Origin: Streptomyces sp. M92
GTDB taxonomy: Bacteria > Actinomycetota > Actinomycetes > Streptomycetales > Streptomycetaceae
Assembly (NCBI RefSeq): GCF_028473745.1
Contig: NZ_CP101137.1
Span: 2,604,001 to 2,668,000 of the forward strand
Direction of reading: 5' to 3'
Length of the DNA: 64,000 nt
Shown one piece after another: positions 17,919 to 28,839 of this stretch (position 1 is its first letter; each line of letters opens with the position of its first letter). Both the position numbers and the translations under genes were made by a program. The notes under the pieces were generated by a model. That model had not been told where the DNA came from. It was given only the letters and a program-made list of their open reading frames with translations, and searched no databases.

Positions 17919-18227
17919 GTGACGACCGCCAGCTCCAAGGTTGCCATCAAGCCGCTCGAGGACCGCATCGTGGTCCAGCCGCTCGACGCCGAGCAGACCA
18001 CGGCTTCGGGCCTGGTCATTCCGGACACCGCCAAGGAGAAGCCCCAGGAGGGCGTCGTCCTGGCCGTGGGCCCGGGCCGCTTCGAGGACGGCAACCGTCT
18101 TCCGCTCGACGTCACCGTCGGCGACGTCGTGCTCTACAGCAAGTACGGCGGCACCGAGGTGAAGTACAACGGCGAGGAGTACCTCGTCCTGTCGGCCCGC
18201 GACGTGCTCGCGATCGTCGAGAAGTAG
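17919..18227 (+). CDS. groES: Co-chaperonin GroES
   Basis: 102-residue cap of the GroEL folding chamber. It has the usual opening [16 protein letters not shown], the mobile loop [17 protein letters not shown] and the dome end [14 protein letters not shown]. The GTG at 17919 follows a strong GGGGGAGG site. It is under the double CIRCE promoter and is followed after 118 bp by groEL, in the classical heat-shock operon. Many Streptomyces carry a second, unlinked groEL; this linked copy is groEL1 by position. Confidence 0.97.
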   Translation: MTTASSKVAIKPLEDRIVVQPLDAEQTTASGLVIPDTAKEKPQEGVVLAVGPGRFEDGNRLPLDVTVGDVVLYSKYGGTEVKYNGEEYLVLSARDVLAIVEK

Positions 18228-18312
18228 TTCACCGAAGCACCCAGTAGTTCAGCTGCGCCCCTGGCTCCCGCGACCATAAAAAGCCGGGCGCCCGGGGCGC
18301 AGTGCCGTATAA

Positions 18313-19971
<1,659 letters not shown>

Positions 19972-19986
19972 GCGACACGCTCGTAG

Positions 19987-20020
19987 AAGTCCCGGCACCC
20001 ACCAGGGTGCCGGGACTTTT
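19987..20020 (+). terminator. Rho-independent terminator of groESL
   Basis: A perfect 14-bp stem, AAGTCCCGGCACCC with GGGTGCCGGGACTT around ACCA, followed by more T residues, 15 bp after the groEL stop. Confidence 0.93.
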
Positions 20021-20120
20021 CGTTGGCGCGTCCGTTAGCGTCATGATCGATTCGGCTGAGCGCTGCTGACCACAGCGTGTGCCGAAGCGGCGACGAGCCA
20101 GTGAGCAAGGGGGAGGAAGA

Positions 20121-20432
20121 ATGCCCGAGAACCCGCCCGGCGACGCGTTCACCGGCCGCGTGCTGGAGTGGCACAGCGAAGAGGGCTGGGGCGTACTGGC
20201 GTGCGATGCCCTTCCGGAACGGGTGTGGGCGCACTTCTCGGTCGTCGGGGCCGAGGGTTTCCGTGAACTGACCGCAGGCCAGTGGGTCGTGTTCACGGCC
20301 GAACCGGCCGAGCAGGACGTGTACCACTGGCGCGCCGCGTCCGTCTGGCCGAGGACCGCCGCGCACCGCCGTCCGGACGAGGAGAGCGGGCCGGGCTACT
20401 CGTCGGGCCTGGACATCGACTTCGATTCCTGA
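20121..20432 (+). CDS. Cold-shock-domain-like protein
   Basis: 103 residues. The N-terminal 70 or so follow the cold-shock pattern: FTGRVLEWHSEEGWGVLACD, then VWAHFSVVGAEGFRELTAGQWVVF. The usual RNP1 motif KGYGFI is replaced by EGWGVL, so nucleic-acid binding may differ. The acidic C-terminal tail ends GLDIDFDS. The ATG at 20121 has GGGGGAGGA just upstream; the longer frame from 20079 lacks such a site. It is transcribed after groESL but separated by the terminator, so it needs its own promoter. Confidence 0.85.
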   Translation: MPENPPGDAFTGRVLEWHSEEGWGVLACDALPERVWAHFSVVGAEGFRELTAGQWVVFTAEPAEQDVYHWRAASVWPRTAAHRRPDEESGPGYSSGLDIDFDS

Positions 20433-20735
20433 CCGCACGTCGGCCACCGCCGAATCGGTCCTCTCATCCGCGCCCGGCGGCCGGGTGGTCTCTGCCGCCG
20501 GGCGTGTGCGCACACAGGATTCCTCAGTTCTCCACAACACCGTAACCACCAGGCGGGCAGCGGTCGTCGGCTCCTCAGCCTCCGCCGCTGTCCTCGCCGT
20601 GGGTACTGTGCCGGCCGAAGCGGGGGTCACCAGGCCAGGCACACCTTCAAGATGCCTGCCCCGTCCTACGGGCGGTCGGACCGGCGGCAGTCCGGCCGCT
20701 CCACCGCACACAGGTGCCGGCTCACCGAGGAGCCG
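20433..20735. other. Intergenic stretch without a supported gene
   Basis: Between the ends of convergent genes. It holds a 12-bp palindrome GTGTGCGCACAC (20504-20515). Open frames cross it but show no ribosome site or codon bias. Confidence 0.6.
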
Positions 20736-21938
20736 TCACAGCAGCCCGCTCAGCGGCAGCGCCCGCTCGGCGAGCCGCCCCCGCAGCCGCTCCCCGGCGG
20801 TGTCGGCCTCCTCCGCGAGCCAGCCCGCGGCGACCAGCGGCCCGACGTGCTCGGCGACGTCCTCGGGCCGCAGCCCGCAGAAGGAGGCGACCACGTCCAG
20901 AGCGAGCCCGTCACCCTCCTCGCCGCCACCTCCCAGGCGCCCGTCAGGACGGCTGTGCGCGGCGGTGTACACGGCGAGGAGCCGCGTGGCGGGCCCGGCC
21001 TTCTTCTTCCGCAGCTTCCGGTCGCCCACCACCTTCTGCGCCCACCCCGAGAGCCGCGCCCGGGTGACCTTGCCGAAGAAGAACGGGCGGGGCAGGGTGG
21101 GGATCAGCGTGGGCACCGTGATCTGGGTGGGTTCCTCGGGCCGGGACATCAGCGCATCGTCGGCGGTGACGTCCTCCGGCAGCACCAGCCAGCCCGCGTC
21201 GGCCAGTTCCTGCAACACCCGCTCGGCGTCCGACGCCAACCAGCCGCTGAGGTCCTGCCCGGTGACGTTCCCGGTGCCGGTGCGTGCGGCCCGCAGGGTG
21301 AGCATCAGCACGGCGAGCCGCGCCTCGGCCCCGGGGAGCGGGGAGGCGGCGCGGACGTGCTCCAGCACGTTGCGGGCGTGGACTCCCTGGCCCCGGGTCA
21401 GCAGCCGCTGGACCGGCCCTGCCCCGTCCACCAGCAGGCCGCGCCGGTTGGCGTCCATCTCGCGGGTGGTCCGCGCGGCCGTCGCGGCCCGGTCCGCCTC
21501 CTCCCGCAGGGACGCGTCGCCGGTTACCTCGGCCCACAGGGCGAAGGCGCGGGCCTTGCGGTCGTGGAGATCGGCGAGCACGGCAAGGTCCGGTTCGGGC
21601 CGCCGCTGGTACGCGCGGAACGCGTCCCCGAGTTCGGTCAGCTCCACGCGCAGCTCTTCGGGCTGGAGACCGTCCGGCACGATCCGCTGCGCGACCGTGG
21701 CACCCCGCCCCGCCTTCCGGGCCCGGGCGGGGACACCGCCGGACCGGGGACGCGGGGCGGGCCGGGCGGGCGGGACGGAGGCCGGGGCCGCCGACGGCAC
21801 TCCACAGCCGGGAGCGTCGGAGAACAACACCGTCCCACCCCCGGCCACGGGCCCCCGGCCCGTCCTCCCCCTGTCCGTACGTCCCCTGTCCGTGCCGTCG
21901 ACGAACACTTCGCCCCGGTCACCAGTGCCCGCGTTCAC
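20736..21938 (-). CDS. Conserved hypothetical protein, probably with a winged helix
   Basis: 400 residues starting at GTG 21938, preceded by GGAGAGGG. The first 90 residues are low-complexity (Gly, Pro, Arg, Ala). The middle is helical with many Arg/Glu (EELRVELTELGDAFRAYQRR). Later segments (AEARLAVLMLTLRAARTGTGNVTGQDLSGWL, and ALDVVASFCGLRPEDVAEHVGPLVAAGWL near the end) look like two winged-helix modules, in each of which helices lead to a wing. This suggests a DNA-binding role, as inference. I do not recognise the family and no neighbour gives a hint. Confidence 0.65.
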   Translation of the reverse strand: MNAGTGDRGEVFVDGTDRGRTDRGRTGRGPVAGGGTVLFSDAPGCGVPSAAPASVPPARPAPRPRSGGVPARARKAGRGATVAQRIVPDGLQPEELRVELTELGDAFRAYQRRPEPDLAVLADLHDRKARAFALWAEVTGDASLREEADRAATAARTTREMDANRRGLLVDGAGPVQRLLTRGQGVHARNVLEHVRAASPLPGAEARLAVLMLTLRAARTGTGNVTGQDLSGWLASDAERVLQELADAGWLVLPEDVTADDALMSRPEEPTQITVPTLIPTLPRPFFFGKVTRARLSGWAQKVVGDRKLRKKKAGPATRLLAVYTAAHSRPDGRLGGGGEEGDGLALDVVASFCGLRPEDVAEHVGPLVAAGWLAEEADTAGERLRGRLAERALPLSGLL

Positions 21939-22245
21939 GCGATGCCGCCCTCTCCCTCGCCGTACCTGCGACCTCCCGCCCGCTGCGGGCGCAGCCACCC
22001 GACGCTAAGACGCACGGGCGCCTCGCCGAGCAAGGACCGGGATAGACCACACGTTCGGGTGATGGCCTGCCCGCGCGAGAGGCACCGTGGCCAGCCGCAC
22101 CACACGGGTCGAGCCCTTCCCGCTCCCGACGGAAGCCGGACCTCCGCGGCTGGAACCAGCGTTCCCGCGCGGCGGGAGCTACTGCCCGAGACCCGCTCGA
22201 CGACAGGCAGGAAGGAATCCCAGCCCGCACGTAGGGCCCCGGTGC
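21939..22245. other. Intergenic stretch of about 307 bp, nothing recognised
   Basis: It lies upstream of the hypothetical gene and downstream of the SDR gene, both on the minus strand. It should carry the promoter of the former. I see no repeat, hairpin or codon-biased frame. Confidence 0.5.
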
Positions 22246-23019
22246 TCACTGCGGCCCGTACTTCCGCCCCGTCCGCGAGGTGATCCCGCCCAGCACCCCC
22301 CGCGGCACCAGCTTCGCCGCGCCCATCAGGGCCTTGTAGCGGGGGTCGGGGATCGACAGGGACTTGCCGCGCGCCAGATCGTCCAGCGCCGCCGCGACCA
22401 CCTTGTCCGCGTCGAGCCACATCCAGCCCGGGATGTTGTCCGTGCCCATGCCCGCCCGCGCGTGGAACTCCGTGCGCACGAAGCCGGGGCACAGGGCCAT
22501 CAGGCGCACCCCGCTGCCGGCCAGGTCCTTCGCCACGCCCTGCGTGAACTGCACGACCCACGCCTTGGAGGCGCCGTAGGTGCCGCGCGGGACGAAGGCG
22601 GCGACCGAGGCGACGTTGACGACGCCGCCGCGGCCCCGCTCCCGCATCCCCTCCGTCGCCGCCGAGGTGAGCCGCAGCACCGCCTCGCAGTGCACCTTGA
22701 GCATGGTCAGCTCGTCGCCCATGGAGACGTCGAGGAAACGGCCCTTGTTGCCGAAGCCGGCGTTGTTGACCAGCAGGTCGACGGGGTTCCTGCGCTCGCC
22801 CAGCCGGGCGGCCACCGCGTCGATGCCGGCGTCCGTCGCCAGGTCGGCCGTCAGCACCTCCGCCTCGATGCCGTGCCGGTCGTGCAGCTCGGTGGCCTGC
22901 TCGCGCAGCCGCTCGGTGTCGCGGGCCACCAGCACCAGGTCGTGCCCGTCGGCCGCCAGCCGCCGCGCGAACGCGGCGCCGATGCCCGCCGTCGATCCCG
23001 TAATCAATGCCGTTGTCAT
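22246..23019 (-). CDS. Short-chain dehydrogenase/reductase
   Basis: 257 residues, classical SDR. The cofactor loop is TGSTAGIGAAFARRLA (residues 7-22) and the motif LLVNNAGFGNKG marks the nucleotide fold. The active site is ASVAAF...YGASKAW with Ser, Tyr and Lys present. Arg after the second strand (ARDTERLREQ) suggests NADP(H). It resembles the DltE/YqjQ-like SDRs that act on lipids or unknown small molecules. It is a single gene; its substrate cannot be named. Confidence 0.9.
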   Translation of the reverse strand: MTTALITGSTAGIGAAFARRLAADGHDLVLVARDTERLREQATELHDRHGIEAEVLTADLATDAGIDAVAARLGERRNPVDLLVNNAGFGNKGRFLDVSMGDELTMLKVHCEAVLRLTSAATEGMRERGRGGVVNVASVAAFVPRGTYGASKAWVVQFTQGVAKDLAGSGVRLMALCPGFVRTEFHARAGMGTDNIPGWMWLDADKVVAAALDDLARGKSLSIPDPRYKALMGAAKLVPRGVLGGITSRTGRKYGPQ

Positions 23020-23127
23020 GGCGCAAGGTTATGGGGCCGGACCGGGCACGTCCGCTTCGCTCACACCGTGAGCGCCGATCGTGAAGAACCGGTGAACGGT
23101 GCCTGATGAAAGGGCATCAGAAGGAGA

Positions 23128-23796
23128 TCAGGAGGACCACCCCGCCACGTACTTCCGCGCCGTCGCCAGCGCCTCCGGGTGCAGCGCGTCGCCCGCCGCG
23201 AGCAGTCGGGGCAGCAGCTCCCGCTCGGTCGTCACCGCCCGGAACTGCAGGGCGACGGTCACCTCGTGGCCGGGCCGGTGGACGATCCCGACCGGGTCGC
23301 CCTCCCGTATCTCCCCGGGCTCGATCACCCGCAGGTACGCGCCCGGCGCCTCCTTCTCCGTGAAGCGCCTCACCCACCGCTCCTCTCCCAGGTGGCCCTG
23401 GAAGGTGCGGCAGGGGATGCGGCCTGAGGTGACCTCCAGGACCAGGTCGCTGCCCACGCGCCAGCGTTCGCCGATCAAGGCGCCGCAGACGTCCACGCCC
23501 GTCGTGGTGAGGTTCTCGCCGAAGGAGCCGTTCGGCAGCGGGCGGTCCAGCTCGCGCTCCCAGTCGTCCAGGTCCTCGCGTGCCATCGCGTAGACCGCCT
23601 GGTCGGGACCGCCGTGGTACCGGGTGTCGCAGACCGTGTCCCCGGCCAGCCCGCTCGCCCCGCTGCCCTTCGGCCCGGGAGCGGTCACCCGCACGGCCCC
23701 GTCGGCCGGCCGCTTGTCGATACCGGTGACGCCCTGCGGCTGGTCCGTGTACGGCACCGCCTTCGCGCGGCCCAGATTGACAGAGAGAAGCTTCAT
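23128..23796 (-). CDS. MOSC-domain protein (YiiM type)
   Basis: 222 residues. It has the YiiM family features: KLLSVNLGRAKAV at the start, GDTVCDTRYHGGPDQAVYAM, GSFGENLTTTG, and the conserved cysteine in GRIPCRTFQG, which in MOSC proteins binds molybdenum cofactor or sulfur. Such proteins reduce N-hydroxylated bases or handle cofactor sulfur. It is divergent from the LysR regulator at 23878 with 81 bp between starts, so that regulator may control it. Confidence 0.9.
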   Translation of the reverse strand: MKLLSVNLGRAKAVPYTDQPQGVTGIDKRPADGAVRVTAPGPKGSGASGLAGDTVCDTRYHGGPDQAVYAMAREDLDDWERELDRPLPNGSFGENLTTTGVDVCGALIGERWRVGSDLVLEVTSGRIPCRTFQGHLGEERWVRRFTEKEAPGAYLRVIEPGEIREGDPVGIVHRPGHEVTVALQFRAVTTERELLPRLLAAGDALHPEALATARKYVAGWSS

Positions 23797-23877
23797 GGCC
23801 GAACGGTAGGACAGCCCTCATCAAAGCGTCGACGCATTATTCGCCATCGGGTCAAAGGGTCGCTTATCCTCGGGGGT

Positions 23878-24798
23878 GTGATCGAGGCTCGTCATCTCCG
23901 TGTACTGCGCGCCGTGTCATCGACCGGTTCCTTCTCCGCCGCCGGGCGCGAGCTGGGCTGCACCCAGCCCGCCGTCAGCCAGCAGATGAAGGCGCTGGAG
24001 GCCTCCGTCGGCACCCCGCTGCTGGTGCGCACCGGCCGCGAGATGCGGCTGACCCAGGCCGGAGAGGCGCTGGTGCGGCACGCCGCCGGGATCATCGCCG
24101 GGCTGACCGCCGCCGAGGAGGAGGTCGCCGCCATCGCCGGGCTGCGCGCCGGACGGGTCCGCCTGGTCTCCTTCCCCAGCGGCAGCTCCACCCTCGTACC
24201 GACGGCGCTGGCCGCACTGCGCGCCGCGCACCCCGGCACCCGGGTCTCCCTGGAGGAGGCCGAGCCGCCGAGGTCCGTCGAGCTGCTGCGCGAGGGCGAC
24301 TGCGACGTGGCGCTGGCCTTCCGCTACGAGGGGGCGGCGGGCGCCGAGGAGTGGGACGACCTGGTCGTACGGCCGCTGCTGACCGACCGGCTGGTGGCGC
24401 TGGTGCCGGAGGGCCACCGGCTCGCGCGCACGGAGGCCGCCGGTTCGGTGGCCATCGGAGAGCTGGCGGGGGAGCCCTGGATCGCGGGCTGCCCGCGCTG
24501 CCGGGGCCAGCTGGTCGAGGTCTGCGAGGGGGCCGGTTTCACGCCCCGCATCGACTTCGCCACCGACGACTACCCGGCGGTCGTCGGCCTGGTCGGCGCC
24601 GGCCTGGGCGTGGCCGTGCTGCCCCAGCTCGCCGTCGAGTCCGTACGGCCACGGGGCGCGCGCACGGTGACGCTGGAGCCGGCGGTGCGGCGGGAGATCG
24701 TCGCGCTCACCCTGCCCGACCTGGCGCAGGTGCCCGCGGTGACGGCGACGCTCGACGAGCTGGCGCGGGCGGGGGCGCGCCAGTCGGCGGCGCGCTGA
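23878..24798 (+). CDS. LysR-family transcriptional regulator
   Basis: 306 residues. The N-terminal winged helix (about 1-60) is IEARHLRVLRAVSSTGSFSAAG...QPAVSQQMKALEA, followed by a type 2 periplasmic-binding effector domain with RLVSFPSGSSTLVPTAL and a late ATDDYPAVVGLVGAGLGVAVLP. The GTG at 23878 is the only start giving the normal N-terminus; the upstream frame does not match. It is divergent from the MOSC gene, the usual LysR arrangement. It ends inside a 14-bp tandem repeat. Confidence 0.92.
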   Translation: MIEARHLRVLRAVSSTGSFSAAGRELGCTQPAVSQQMKALEASVGTPLLVRTGREMRLTQAGEALVRHAAGIIAGLTAAEEEVAAIAGLRAGRVRLVSFPSGSSTLVPTALAALRAAHPGTRVSLEEAEPPRSVELLREGDCDVALAFRYEGAAGAEEWDDLVVRPLLTDRLVALVPEGHRLARTEAAGSVAIGELAGEPWIAGCPRCRGQLVEVCEGAGFTPRIDFATDDYPAVVGLVGAGLGVAVLPQLAVESVRPRGARTVTLEPAVRREIVALTLPDLAQVPAVTATLDELARAGARQSAAR

Positions 24799-24837
24799 GA
24801 GCCGTGCGTTGAGAGCGGCGCGCTGGGAGCGGCGCGC
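24787..24837. repeat. 14-bp imperfect tandem repeat, about 3.6 copies
   Basis: Units at 24787-24800 (GCGGCGCGCTGAGA), 24801-24814 (GCCGTGCGTTGAGA), 24815-24828 (GCGGCGCGCTGGGA) and a partial one to 24837. The first contains the LysR gene's stop codon. The repeat fills the gap between convergent lysR and whiD. Confidence 0.9.
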
Positions 24838-24876
24838 ACCTCACCTACGCGCCCGCCCTCGTAGAGAAACGTTCCT

Positions 24877-25215
24877 TCAGTGATGCGCGGCCGCCTCCCC
24901 GCCGGCCGACGCCGATGCCGTCGCCGCCACCAGGCGGTGGCGGGCCCGGCCCATGAGCTCCTCGCGCTCGTCCTCCGTCAGTCCGCCCCACACGCCGTAC
25001 GGCTCGCGCACCGCCAGCGCGTGCGCCGCACACTCGGCGCGGACCGGGCACCTCATGCAGACCTCCTTGGCCGAGTTCTCGCGAGCACTCCGCGCCGCTC
25101 CCCGTTCGCCCTCCGGGTGGAAGAAGAGCGAGCTGTCCACCCCGCGGCACGCAGCCAGGAGCTGCCAGTCCCACAGGTCCGCGTTCGGTCCTGGAAGGCG
25201 GGAGAAATCTGCCAT
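24877..25215 (-). CDS. whiD: WhiD, WhiB-like iron-sulfur regulator
   Basis: 112 residues, the length of WhiD. The four [4Fe-4S] ligands C23, C53, C56 and C62 are present (CMRCPVRAEC), followed by the turn motif YGVWGGLTEDERE that contacts the sigma factor region 4, and a basic segment MGRARHRLVAA for DNA. WhiD acts late in sporulation of S. coelicolor, on spore wall and septum maturation, and partners the main sigma factor. The ATG at 25215 is chosen for the WhiD N-terminus MADFSRLPGPNADLWDW. It is divergent from bldM, an arrangement conserved in Streptomyces, and homologous to mycobacterial whiB3. Confidence 0.96.
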   Translation of the reverse strand: MADFSRLPGPNADLWDWQLLAACRGVDSSLFFHPEGERGAARSARENSAKEVCMRCPVRAECAAHALAVREPYGVWGGLTEDEREELMGRARHRLVAATASASAGGEAAAHH

Positions 25216-25603
25216 TGCGTGACCCCTTGTAGCCGATATGGGTAGATGTGGGATACAGCGTCCGCAACCGTACAACTACGATCTAAGGAGATGAAAATAT
25301 GACTCATTGCGAATCTAGCCGCAGACACCAGCGAAGCGGAAGAAAAGCGGCTAAATGGGGCACGGGATGTGATGAAACGGGGCGGGTCCGACGCGCATGT
25401 CTGCTGCGTGGCCGCCCCCTCACGTAGAGTGCCGAAGACGACACACAGCCCCGTAACTCTTTCGAGTGACCGTCGTTGAGAGTGCGGAGGCGGTTGAAGG
25501 AACAAGTGCTCGGGCGGGCGTCCGGGACGGTCGACCGCACAGGTGACGATTTCGTACCAGCCTGGAGGCTCAACGTGACGCGCAAGAGCTGCGGAGGACG
25601 GCC
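25216..25603. other. whiD-bldM divergent regulatory region
   Basis: 388 bp, AT-richer than its surroundings, holding promoters for both developmental genes. A BldN-type promoter for bldM is listed separately. The part near whiD (25275-25310) has GATCTAAGGAG and AAAATATGAC, which also forms a 42-codon frame without codon bias. Confidence 0.75.
25452..25479 (+). promoter_or_regulatory. Sigma-BldN type promoter of bldM
   Basis: CGTAAC (25452-25457) and CGTTGA (25474-25479) separated by 16 bp match the elements known for sigma-BldN promoters such as bldMp1. Transcription would start about 115 bp before the bldM ATG. Confidence 0.85.
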
Positions 25604-26215
25604 ATGACTTCCGTTCTCGTCTGCGACGACTCCCCGCTTGCCCGAGAGGCGCTCCGCCGCGCGGTCGCGACCGTGCCCGGTGTCGAGCGCGTGACGACGG
25701 CCGCCAACGGCGAGGAAGTCCTCCGCCGCTGGGGTGCCGACCGCTCGGACCTCATCCTGATGGACGTGCGCATGCCCGGTCTGGGCGGCGTCGAGACCGT
25801 CCGGCGGCTGCTGTCCGCCGACCCCGGCGCGCGGATCATCATGCTCACCGTCGCCGAGGACCTGGACGGCGTGGCCCTCGCGGTCGCCGCCGGTGCCCGC
25901 GGCTACCTGCACAAGGACGCCTCGCGCGCCGAGCTGCGCGCCACGGTCACCCAGGCCCTCGCCGACCCGACCTGGCGGCTCGCCCCGCGCCGGCTGCGCT
26001 CGGCCGAGATGGGCGCCGCGCCCACCCTCACCGCGCGTGAGATCCAGGTGCTGGAGGGCATGAGCCACGGCCGCTCCAACGCGGAGATCGGCCGCGAGCT
26101 GTTCCTCTCCGAGGACACCGTCAAGACCCACGCCCGGCGGCTCTTCAAGAAGCTCGGCGCCTCGGACCGGGCACACGCGGTGGCGCTCGGCTTCCGATGG
26201 GGCCTGGTCCGCTGA
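25604..26215 (+). CDS. bldM: BldM, atypical orphan response regulator
   Basis: 203 residues, the length of BldM. The receiver domain (about 1-120) has VLVCDDSPLARE, the Asp54 site in LILMDVRMPG and GYLHKDASRAEL. The LuxR/NarL helix-turn-helix (about 145-200) has LTAREIQVLEGMSHGRSNAEIGREL and VKTHARRLFKKL. BldM works without phosphorylation. As a homodimer it activates aerial-hypha genes, and with WhiI as a heterodimer it activates sporulation genes. The ATG at 25604 agrees with the known N-terminus MTSVLVCDD. There is no neighbouring histidine kinase, as expected. Confidence 0.97.
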   Translation: MTSVLVCDDSPLAREALRRAVATVPGVERVTTAANGEEVLRRWGADRSDLILMDVRMPGLGGVETVRRLLSADPGARIIMLTVAEDLDGVALAVAAGARGYLHKDASRAELRATVTQALADPTWRLAPRRLRSAEMGAAPTLTAREIQVLEGMSHGRSNAEIGRELFLSEDTVKTHARRLFKKLGASDRAHAVALGFRWGLVR

Positions 26216-26400
26216 GACCGTGCGACGGAGTCCGAAGGGGCCCGTCGGGGGAGCGGCGATCCCCGCTTATCGCGAGGTGAGCGGGGGTGACAAGGCGACC
26301 CGCCGGGTGCCCACTGCTCGTTTCGGCGCGGATGCCGCATCCTTGAGGTGTGGAGTTCCTCGGGGACGAGTCGGTCGAGCGGAAGGGGAGGGCGCAGGGG

Positions 26401-27078
26401 ATGAGTTCCGGCGCACCTGCTCATAACGCTTCGGTGCACAACAACGGGCACGAAGCCACGGATCGGACGGCCGCAAGGCACCATGGACCGATGCGTGACG
26501 ACGAGGCGGCCCCTGATCAAGGGACGGTCGGCGGGCTCGTGCACCGCGCCGTCGACGGGGACGAGCAGGCCACGCACGACCTGCTCGCCCATGTCCACCC
26601 CTTGGCGCTGCGCTACTGCCGCACGCGACTGTCCCGCCTGCCCGGCGACGCCCGGCACTTCGTCGAGGACCTCGCCCAGGAGGTCTGTGTGGCGGTGCTG
26701 CTCGCGCTGCCCCGCTACAAGGACACCGGCCGCCCCTTCGAGGCGTTCGTCTTCGCCATCGCCGCCCACAAGGTCGCCGACCTCCAGCGCGCCGCGATGC
26801 GGCACCCGGGCTCGACGGCCGTCCCGTCCGACGAGATGCCCGAACGCCCCGACGACTCCCTCGGCCCCGAGGAGCGCGCGCTGCTCAACAGCGACGCCGC
26901 CTGGGCCAAGAAACTGCTGGCCAACCTGCCGGAGAATCAACGAGAGCTGCTCCTGCTCCGCATCGCGGTGGGCCTCACGGCCGAGGAGACGGGCCAGATG
27001 TTGGGAATGTCACCCGGCGCCGTCCGGGTCGCCCAGCACCGTGCGCTGAGCCGGCTGCGGGCCTTGGCGGAGCAGTAG
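26401..27078 (+). CDS. ECF RNA polymerase sigma factor, SigD/ShbA-like
   Basis: 225 residues. Region 2 (about 60-130) contains [20 protein letters not shown], and region 4 (about 165-223) contains [44 protein letters not shown]. The place between bldM and guaB equals that of mycobacterial sigD between whiB3 and guaB2. In S. griseus a related sigma factor, ShbA, drives the principal sigma gene hrdB; this is probably that orthologue, from memory. ATG 26401 is preferred for its GGAGGG leader; ATG 26491 ([10 protein letters not shown]) would also give a complete sigma factor. No anti-sigma gene is adjacent. Confidence 0.85.
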   Translation: MSSGAPAHNASVHNNGHEATDRTAARHHGPMRDDEAAPDQGTVGGLVHRAVDGDEQATHDLLAHVHPLALRYCRTRLSRLPGDARHFVEDLAQEVCVAVLLALPRYKDTGRPFEAFVFAIAAHKVADLQRAAMRHPGSTAVPSDEMPERPDDSLGPEERALLNSDAAWAKKLLANLPENQRELLLLRIAVGLTAEETGQMLGMSPGAVRVAQHRALSRLRALAEQ

Positions 27079-27116
27079 CACCGAGGGGATGAACGGGCGG
27101 CGCGTTCTGCTCGTAG

Positions 27117-28724
<1,608 letters not shown>

Positions 28725-28737
28725 GAGGCAGCCTTCC

Positions 28738-28770
28738 GAGGGCGGTCCCGGACCATCCGGGGCCGCCCTC
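28738..28770 (+). terminator. Probable terminator after guaB
   Basis: GAGGGCGGTCCCGG and CCGGGGCCGCCCTC form a 14-bp stem with one G-T pair around ACCAT, 13 bp past the stop. There is no long T tract. Confidence 0.7.
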
Positions 28771-28839
28771 TGCGGTGCCCCGCCGTGCCCGTCGGGGATA
28801 CTGGAAGGCGCTGCAACGCATCAGGGAAAGGCCACAGAC

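Noticed and set aside
25299..25427. 42-codon frame in the whiD-bldM gap with AAGGAG eight bases before its ATG
   Set aside because: Third positions show no G/C bias, and the protein (MTHCESSRRHQRSG...) has no fold-like pattern; it lies in a regulatory region. It should be revisited if ribosome profiling shows translation.
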